Shown one piece after another: positions 48,420-53,290 of a stretch of DNA of 53,290 nucleotides. The DNA lies in contig PFJE01000034.1 in assembly GCA_002783865.1 (NCBI GenBank), forward strand, positions 1 through 53,290, given 5' to 3'. Under the pieces are notes generated by a model that was given only the letters and a program-made list of their open reading frames with translations, was not told the DNA's origin and made no database searches. Made by a program: the position numbers and the translations under genes. The stretch is from Sphingomonadales bacterium CG_4_10_14_3_um_filter_58_15 (GTDB lineage Bacteria > Pseudomonadota > Alphaproteobacteria > Sphingomonadales > Sphingomonadaceae). Position 1 is the stretch's first letter. Every line of letters starts with the position of its first letter.

Positions 48420-49943
48420 TTGAACAGTCCTGAACCATCAGGCGCGGCTGGGGCGGTGCCATTGGATGGCACAACACCCAAGGACGAAAGCAAGGATGAT
48501 ATTGCCGCGCTGGCCAAAGGCGGACGGACCAATATTTTCGGTTTTCTTCTGCGTCTGGCTGCACGGCTGCCGTTTCTGTTCATCGCCGGGCGCATCTATG
48601 GGGCAGATGCGCTGGGGCGTTTTGCCTATGCGATATTGGTTGTTGAATTTGCCGCCCAGCTTGCGACTCTCGGGCTGAAACGCGGGCTGGCCGCTCAGCT
48701 CAGCAAGACTGACAGGCCCCATGTGCATGTCGTCTGGGACGGTCTGCTGGTCAGTTTTCTCGCCTCTGCAGTCGCTGCAGCGATACTGATCAGCTTTCCC
48801 TTCATCATGTTTCCGAATAGCACGATCAACGGTCTCGACCGGTTCTTGCCGCTGGTGATATTCACCGTTGTTGGCGCGGATATTGCGCTCGCCGCCCTCG
48901 CCTATCGCTATGATATCGCCGCAACCGTGCGCGCCCGGTCGGTCGTCGAGCCCTGGACGATCAGCATCGCTGCCTTTCTCTTCTCTTATTATTCGCTCCG
49001 CGACGGCCTGATCCTGTCCTATGTCGTATCGATGATCGCGGCGCTGGTTGCGTCGCTCTGGCCACTGTTCAAAAGCTACGGCCTGCCATGGGGCTGGCAT
49101 CCCGAACCGGTAAAAATCGCAAAAATCGCCCGGCGGAATATGCCGCTGGCGGCTGCCGATGCCGCCGAATGGGGCTCGCGCCGTCTGGATCTGGCGATCC
49201 TCGGCCTGTTCGCCTCGCCCGCGATAGTCGGCGTCTATTATATCGCCCAGCAGGTCGCGAGCCTGCCGCAAAAGCTGAAAACCAGCTTTGATCCCATCCT
49301 TGGCCCCGTCATCACCCGCAATCTGGCGGACGGCAATATGAAAGCCATCGCCAGCCAGGTCAGTCAGGTCGGCTACTGGATCATTGCAGCACAGATCGGT
49401 ATTGCTCTCGCCTTGGCGATTCCGGGAGAAGCGGTGATGGGACTGGTCGGTCCGAATTTCGTCGGCGGAACCGCGGCCCTCGCCTTCCTGCTCGCAGCCG
49501 AAGCGGTCGCGGCGACCGCGGTGGTCAGCGAATCGGCTCTGGTCTATATCGCGCGCCATCGCAACCTGCTGATCTCGCTGTCGATGCTGTTGCTGCAGGC
49601 CGCGCTGAGTGTCGCGTTCATCCAGATTTGCATCTATCTCGGCTGGGGGCCCCTGTACCAGGCGGCGGCGGTCGCAGCGGCGCTGATGGTGGCGCTCGCT
49701 TATGCCTCGGTGGTCAAAGCAATCTTCCTGTCAAAACTACTCGATGCGCCGGTCAACGGCTGGCGATGGACGTTGTTGATCGCCATCGCAGTCGCAAGCG
49801 CAGTCGGTTATCTGGTCACCTATCTCCCGGAATGGGCGGAGTTGATCGCCGGTATCCCGCTGATCCTGGGCAGCTATGCCTGGATCATCTGGAAATGGGG
49901 CTTTGGTCCGGAAGACCGGAAATTGTTCAAAATGAAAGGCTGA
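48420..49943 (+). CDS. Oligosaccharide flippase family (polysaccharide biosynthesis/Wzx-like) membrane protein, TTG start
   Basis: Multi-TM; GGRTNIFGFLLRLAARLPFLFIAGRIYGADALGRFAYAILVVEFAAQLATLGLKRGLAAQLS. Confidence 0.85.
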   Translation: MNSPEPSGAAGAVPLDGTTPKDESKDDIAALAKGGRTNIFGFLLRLAARLPFLFIAGRIYGADALGRFAYAILVVEFAAQLATLGLKRGLAAQLSKTDRPHVHVVWDGLLVSFLASAVAAAILISFPFIMFPNSTINGLDRFLPLVIFTVVGADIALAALAYRYDIAATVRARSVVEPWTISIAAFLFSYYSLRDGLILSYVVSMIAALVASLWPLFKSYGLPWGWHPEPVKIAKIARRNMPLAAADAAEWGSRRLDLAILGLFASPAIVGVYYIAQQVASLPQKLKTSFDPILGPVITRNLADGNMKAIASQVSQVGYWIIAAQIGIALALAIPGEAVMGLVGPNFVGGTAALAFLLAAEAVAATAVVSESALVYIARHRNLLISLSMLLLQAALSVAFIQICIYLGWGPLYQAAAVAAALMVALAYASVVKAIFLSKLLDAPVNGWRWTLLIAIAVASAVGYLVTYLPEWAELIAGIPLILGSYAWIIWKWGFGPEDRKLFKMKG

Positions 49944-50942
49944 TCAGCCGAGCCGGGCTTTGACCAGTTCCTTCAGATCCGCTTCCGGACGCGCGCCATA
50001 GTGGGAAATCACTTCCGCTGCCGCGACCGCGCCCATGGTAAGGCAATCTTCCATCGAGCGCTTTTCGACATAGCCGCTGAGGAATCCCGCTGCGAACAGG
50101 TCGCCGGCACCGGTCGTATCGACGATATGATCGACGGGTTCCGCTGCGACAGAGGTGGTTTTGCCGTCGCGAACTGCGATCGCGCCTTTTTCGCTGCGCG
50201 TCACCACCAGCGTTTCAACCTTGGCAGCCGTTTCGGCCACCGCGGCGTCAAAATCCTCGGTCTCGCCCAGCATCATGATTTCTGCTTCGTTGGCGAACAG
50301 GATATCAATCTTTCCGCCGTCGATCAGTTCGCGAAATTCCGCCCGGTGCCGGTCGACACAAAAAGTGTCGGACAGGGTGAAGGCGACTTTCCGCCCGTTC
50401 TTTTTCGCGATTTCGATGCCCAGAGCCATCGCCGCCTTGGGTTCATCCGCGTCCCACAAATAGCCTTCCAGATAGAGGATCGCGCCGCTGGCGATCAAAT
50501 CTGCATCAACCGCAGCAGGCGGCAAGAACTGGGAGGCGCCGAGGAAGGTGTTCATCGTCCGCTGTGCATCCTGCGTCACAAAAATCAAACAGCGCGCGGT
50601 CGGCGGCTGCTTGCCGAGGGGGGGAACATCAAAGTCGATGCCGGTCGCGCGAATGTCATGGGCAAAAACTTCGCCCAGCTGATCGTCGGCCACTTGCGCG
50701 ATCAACGCGCATTGACGACCGAGTGTCGAGGCTCCGGCCAGCGTGTTCGCGCCGGAACCGCCACTGATTTCCCGTGCCGGGCCCATGTCACGATAAAGCG
50801 CCTGCGCCCGGTCGGCGTCGATCAGCGCCATGCTGCCCTTGACCAGCTGCTCCTCTTCGAGAAATTCGTCGGTGGCTTGCGAGATGACGTCGACAATCGC
50901 ATTGCCGATAGCGACAATATCATAACGGGCTTCGGTGCTCAT
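49944..50942 (-). CDS. Adenosine kinase / PfkB-family carbohydrate kinase
   Basis: YDIVAIGNAIVDVISQATDEFLEEEQLVKGSMALID; GGSGANTLAG; VDTTGAGDLFAAGFLSGY. Confidence 0.92.
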   Translation of the reverse strand: MSTEARYDIVAIGNAIVDVISQATDEFLEEEQLVKGSMALIDADRAQALYRDMGPAREISGGSGANTLAGASTLGRQCALIAQVADDQLGEVFAHDIRATGIDFDVPPLGKQPPTARCLIFVTQDAQRTMNTFLGASQFLPPAAVDADLIASGAILYLEGYLWDADEPKAAMALGIEIAKKNGRKVAFTLSDTFCVDRHRAEFRELIDGGKIDILFANEAEIMMLGETEDFDAAVAETAAKVETLVVTRSEKGAIAVRDGKTTSVAAEPVDHIVDTTGAGDLFAAGFLSGYVEKRSMEDCLTMGAVAAAEVISHYGARPEADLKELVKARLG

Positions 50943-51049
50943 AAAAATCCTCTTGGGGCAAGTTCCATAGTTGCGGGTGCGTTAGGGCTTTGCCAACGCA
51001 CCATCAAGCAGAATTGACGCTGGCATGCCAATCGTGACATGAGGCGCAA

Positions 51050-51730
51050 ATGATCCAGGCCTTCACCCGCTCGCTTGCGCAGCTCACCGACCGGTCGATA
51101 TTGACGATTCTGTTGAAGGTCATCCTGCTTACCATCCTGCTGTTCCTGTTATTCGGGGTCGCGGCCTATTTCGGACTGGTGTGGCTGTTCGCCTGGCTCG
51201 ACTGGGCAGGCGGCGGATTTGCTGCCGCAACGGCTGCGGCCATCATCGCTATAATCACCGGGCTTTTATTATTCCGGATTGTTGCGATTTTTGTGCTCAA
51301 TATTTTCTCGGACGATATCGTCGATGCGGTCGAGCGGCGCTATTATCCGCAGCGGGCGGAAACCGCAAAGCCGCCGGGCTATGCCGTCGGCATGAAAATG
51401 GGGCTGGCCTCCACCGGCCGCGCCCTGGGCTACAATATTCTCGCAGCGCCGCTCTATGTCCTGCTGCTGGTGACCGGCATCGGCGTTCCGATCGCCTTTT
51501 TCGTGGTCAATGGCCTGTTGCTGGGCCGGGACTTGCAGGACATGGTCGCATCCCGGCACGTCACCGATCATCGCAACCTCGCTGCGGAATGGAGCCTTCC
51601 CAAAGTCCAGCGCTTTATCCTCGGCCTGATCGCCGCGCTGTTGCTGGCCATACCCTTCGTCAATTTTCTTGCGCCGGTTTTGGCAGCCGCTATGGCTACC
51701 CATCTGGTGCATGGAAGAAGGAAGACGTGA
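51050..51730 (+). CDS. EI24 domain-containing (CysZ-like) membrane protein
   Basis: Multi-TM; DIVDAVERRYYPQ; GRALGYNILAAPLYVLLLVTGIGVPIAFFVVNGLLLGRDLQDMVASRHV. Confidence 0.85.
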   Translation: MIQAFTRSLAQLTDRSILTILLKVILLTILLFLLFGVAAYFGLVWLFAWLDWAGGGFAAATAAAIIAIITGLLLFRIVAIFVLNIFSDDIVDAVERRYYPQRAETAKPPGYAVGMKMGLASTGRALGYNILAAPLYVLLLVTGIGVPIAFFVVNGLLLGRDLQDMVASRHVTDHRNLAAEWSLPKVQRFILGLIAALLLAIPFVNFLAPVLAAAMATHLVHGRRKT

Positions 51731-51734
51731 GACC

Positions 51735-52100
51735 ATGAAGGCCAAATTTCTTATATTGCTCTGTCTGCCGGCGCTTGCCGCCTGCGCCTCGACCGCGGCG
51801 ACAAGAGGTGTCAGTCTGCCGGCGGTTTCGGATTCACCGCTCAGTTCTGTGGCTGGCCTCGATATTGTCATGGGCAAGACCGCCAGCCAACTCACGCGCC
51901 TGTTCGGCGATCCGCAGCTCAATATCTCTGAGCCACCGGCGCGGAAACTGCAATTTGCCAGCGGCGCTTGCATCCTGGATGCCTATCTCTATCCGCCGGA
52001 AGCCGGCGGCGAACAGCGCGTCACCCATATCGATACGCGGCGCAGCGACGGCGCAGAGGTTGATCGGGTTAGTTGCGTGAACGCCCTACGGCGCCGCTGA
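51735..52100 (+). CDS. Small lipoprotein of unknown function
   Basis: MKAKFLILLCLPALAACAS lipobox; 121 aa. Confidence 0.72.
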   Translation: MKAKFLILLCLPALAACASTAATRGVSLPAVSDSPLSSVAGLDIVMGKTASQLTRLFGDPQLNISEPPARKLQFASGACILDAYLYPPEAGGEQRVTHIDTRRSDGAEVDRVSCVNALRRR

Positions 52101-53141
52101 TCCCAGCTGGTCCAGCGCCCAGACGGCCGCTTCCCGCACCACTGCATCGCCATCGTTCAACAGGGCCTGAACCGGTGCGATCAATGCACGGTCGCCACTA
52201 TTGCCGGCCGCGATCAGTGCATTGCGGACCATCCGGTCGCGGCCGCTCCGCTTGATCGGCGATCCTGAAAACACCTGCCGGAAACCGGCATCATCGAGCG
52301 CCAGCAGATCCACCAGAGCCGGGGCTGCCAGTTCCGCGCGCGGCAGAAAGGCCTTGTTCGCCGCCCCAGCTTGCGCGAACTTGTTCCACGGGCAAACCGC
52401 CAGGCAATCATCGCAACCATAGATATGATTGCCGATCGCCTTGCGATATTTAAGCGGAATCGGCCCCTTGTGCTCAATCGTCAGATAGGAAATGCAGGCC
52501 CGCGCATCGAGCTGATAGGGCGCAGGGAACGCTCCGGTCGGGCAAATGTCCTGACATGCGCTGCAACTGCCGCAGCTGTCCTTTCCGGGCTTCGACGTTT
52601 CCAGATCGAGCGTGGTGTAAATCGCGCCCAGAAACAGCCAGCTGCCATGATCCCGGCTGACGACATTGGTGTGCTTGCCCTGCCAGCCCAAGCCAGCGGC
52701 TTCGGCCAGCGGTTTTTCCATCACCGGTGCGGTATCGACAAACACCTTCACCTCACATTCTGCTTGTCCGACCAGCCAGCCAGCGGTTCGCTTGAGCGCA
52801 CCTTTCACGACATCATGATAATCCTTGCCCTGTGCATAGACGGAGATGCGCCCGTGATCGGCGACGCCTTCCAGCGCAAACGGGTCTGCGCTGGGCGCAT
52901 AGCTCATGCCCAGCATGATGACCGTCCGCACATCGGGCCACAGCGTCTGCGGATCGGACCGCTCGTCCGCCCGGTTGGCCATCCAGATCATATCGCCCTG
53001 ACGACCCTCACCCAGCCATTGCTCCAGGCGTTGTCGCGTCTGGGGCGCCAATCTGGCCGGGGCGATGCCGACAGCAGCAAACCCCTCTTCCATCGCCTTT
53101 TTTTCGAGCGCTTTGGCCAATCTTAACTTGTCATCCGGCAT
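52086..53141 (-). CDS. queG: Epoxyqueuosine reductase
   Basis: AVGIAPARLA; DTAPVMEKPLAEAAGLGWQGKHTNVVSRDHGSWLFLGAIYTTL; CGSCSACQDICPTGAFPAPYQLDARACISYLTIEHKG; YGCDDCLAVCPWNKFA. Confidence 0.96.
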   Translation of the reverse strand: MPDDKLRLAKALEKKAMEEGFAAVGIAPARLAPQTRQRLEQWLGEGRQGDMIWMANRADERSDPQTLWPDVRTVIMLGMSYAPSADPFALEGVADHGRISVYAQGKDYHDVVKGALKRTAGWLVGQAECEVKVFVDTAPVMEKPLAEAAGLGWQGKHTNVVSRDHGSWLFLGAIYTTLDLETSKPGKDSCGSCSACQDICPTGAFPAPYQLDARACISYLTIEHKGPIPLKYRKAIGNHIYGCDDCLAVCPWNKFAQAGAANKAFLPRAELAAPALVDLLALDDAGFRQVFSGSPIKRSGRDRMVRNALIAAGNSGDRALIAPVQALLNDGDAVVREAAVWALDQLGSAAP

Positions 53142-53185
53142 AGGCTGTCCCTATCAAACACTACCGTCAGATATGAAAGCCGTAA

Positions 53186-53290
53186 ATGCACGCGCCCCAT
53201 ACCGAATTTGCCATCGAGGCCCGCAATATTGTCAAACGATTTGACGGCGAGGCAGCTGTTGACGGCATTGATCTGGCGATCAAAAAAGGC
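53186..53290 (+). CDS. N-terminus of an ABC transporter ATP-binding protein (truncated by window end)
   Basis: MHAPHTEFAIEARNIVKRFDGEAAVDGIDLAIKKG..., typical ABC ATPase opening strand; Walker A lies outside window. Confidence 0.75.
   Translation, partial: MHAPHTEFAIEARNIVKRFDGEAAVDGIDLAIKKG

Noticed and set aside
48438-49559. 373-aa minus-strand ORF antisense to the flippase
   Set aside because: Shadow ORF; composition (Arg/Asp/Gln-rich) is unlike the genome's real proteins and the opposite strand is a clear membrane protein.
49941-49946. Abutting or overlapping convergent stops (flippase/adenosine kinase; similarly marR/proB at 9688-9691 and lipoprotein/queG at 52086-52100)
   Set aside because: Compact convergent gene ends are common in streamlined genomes; not evidence of a special mechanism.

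Overview
Chromosomal segment consistent with an alphaproteobacterium, probably a sphingomonad (inferred from gene content and codon usage, not from a database search). Most of it is densely packed housekeeping and catabolic genes. In order: ccmA(3' end)-ccmB; a TetR-controlled RND tripartite efflux operon; an NsrR-like/truncated-haemoglobin locus; proB/proC; two MetE-like genes, one missing its N-terminal half; putA; a complete hut locus (hutC-U-G-H-I with divergent hutF, the formimidoylglutamate deiminase route); a Ser/Thr kinase + ECF sigma factor pair divergent from a ~1863-aa autotransporter; Lrp/leucine dehydrogenase; an M19 dipeptidase region; tRNA-Thr(GGT); M24 and S9 peptidases; hemC-hemD with a mitofilin/Mic60-like gene; tsaD-gpsA; a flippase; an adenosine kinase; EI24; queG; and the 5' end of an ABC ATPase. 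I saw no CRISPR array, transposase, integrase or prophage. The best lead for something undescribed is the kinase/ECF sigma/autotransporter locus. The kinase has HRDLTPSN in place of the usual HRDLKPxN, and the autotransporter carries a 13-residue-period 'MIxGGEN' repeat block ahead of its proline-rich linker. Other leads are paired NsrR-type operators flanking a trHb-small membrane protein-DUF1971 operon, paired TetR palindromes, and two apparent deletion junctions (MetE-like; XRE/DUF3471).
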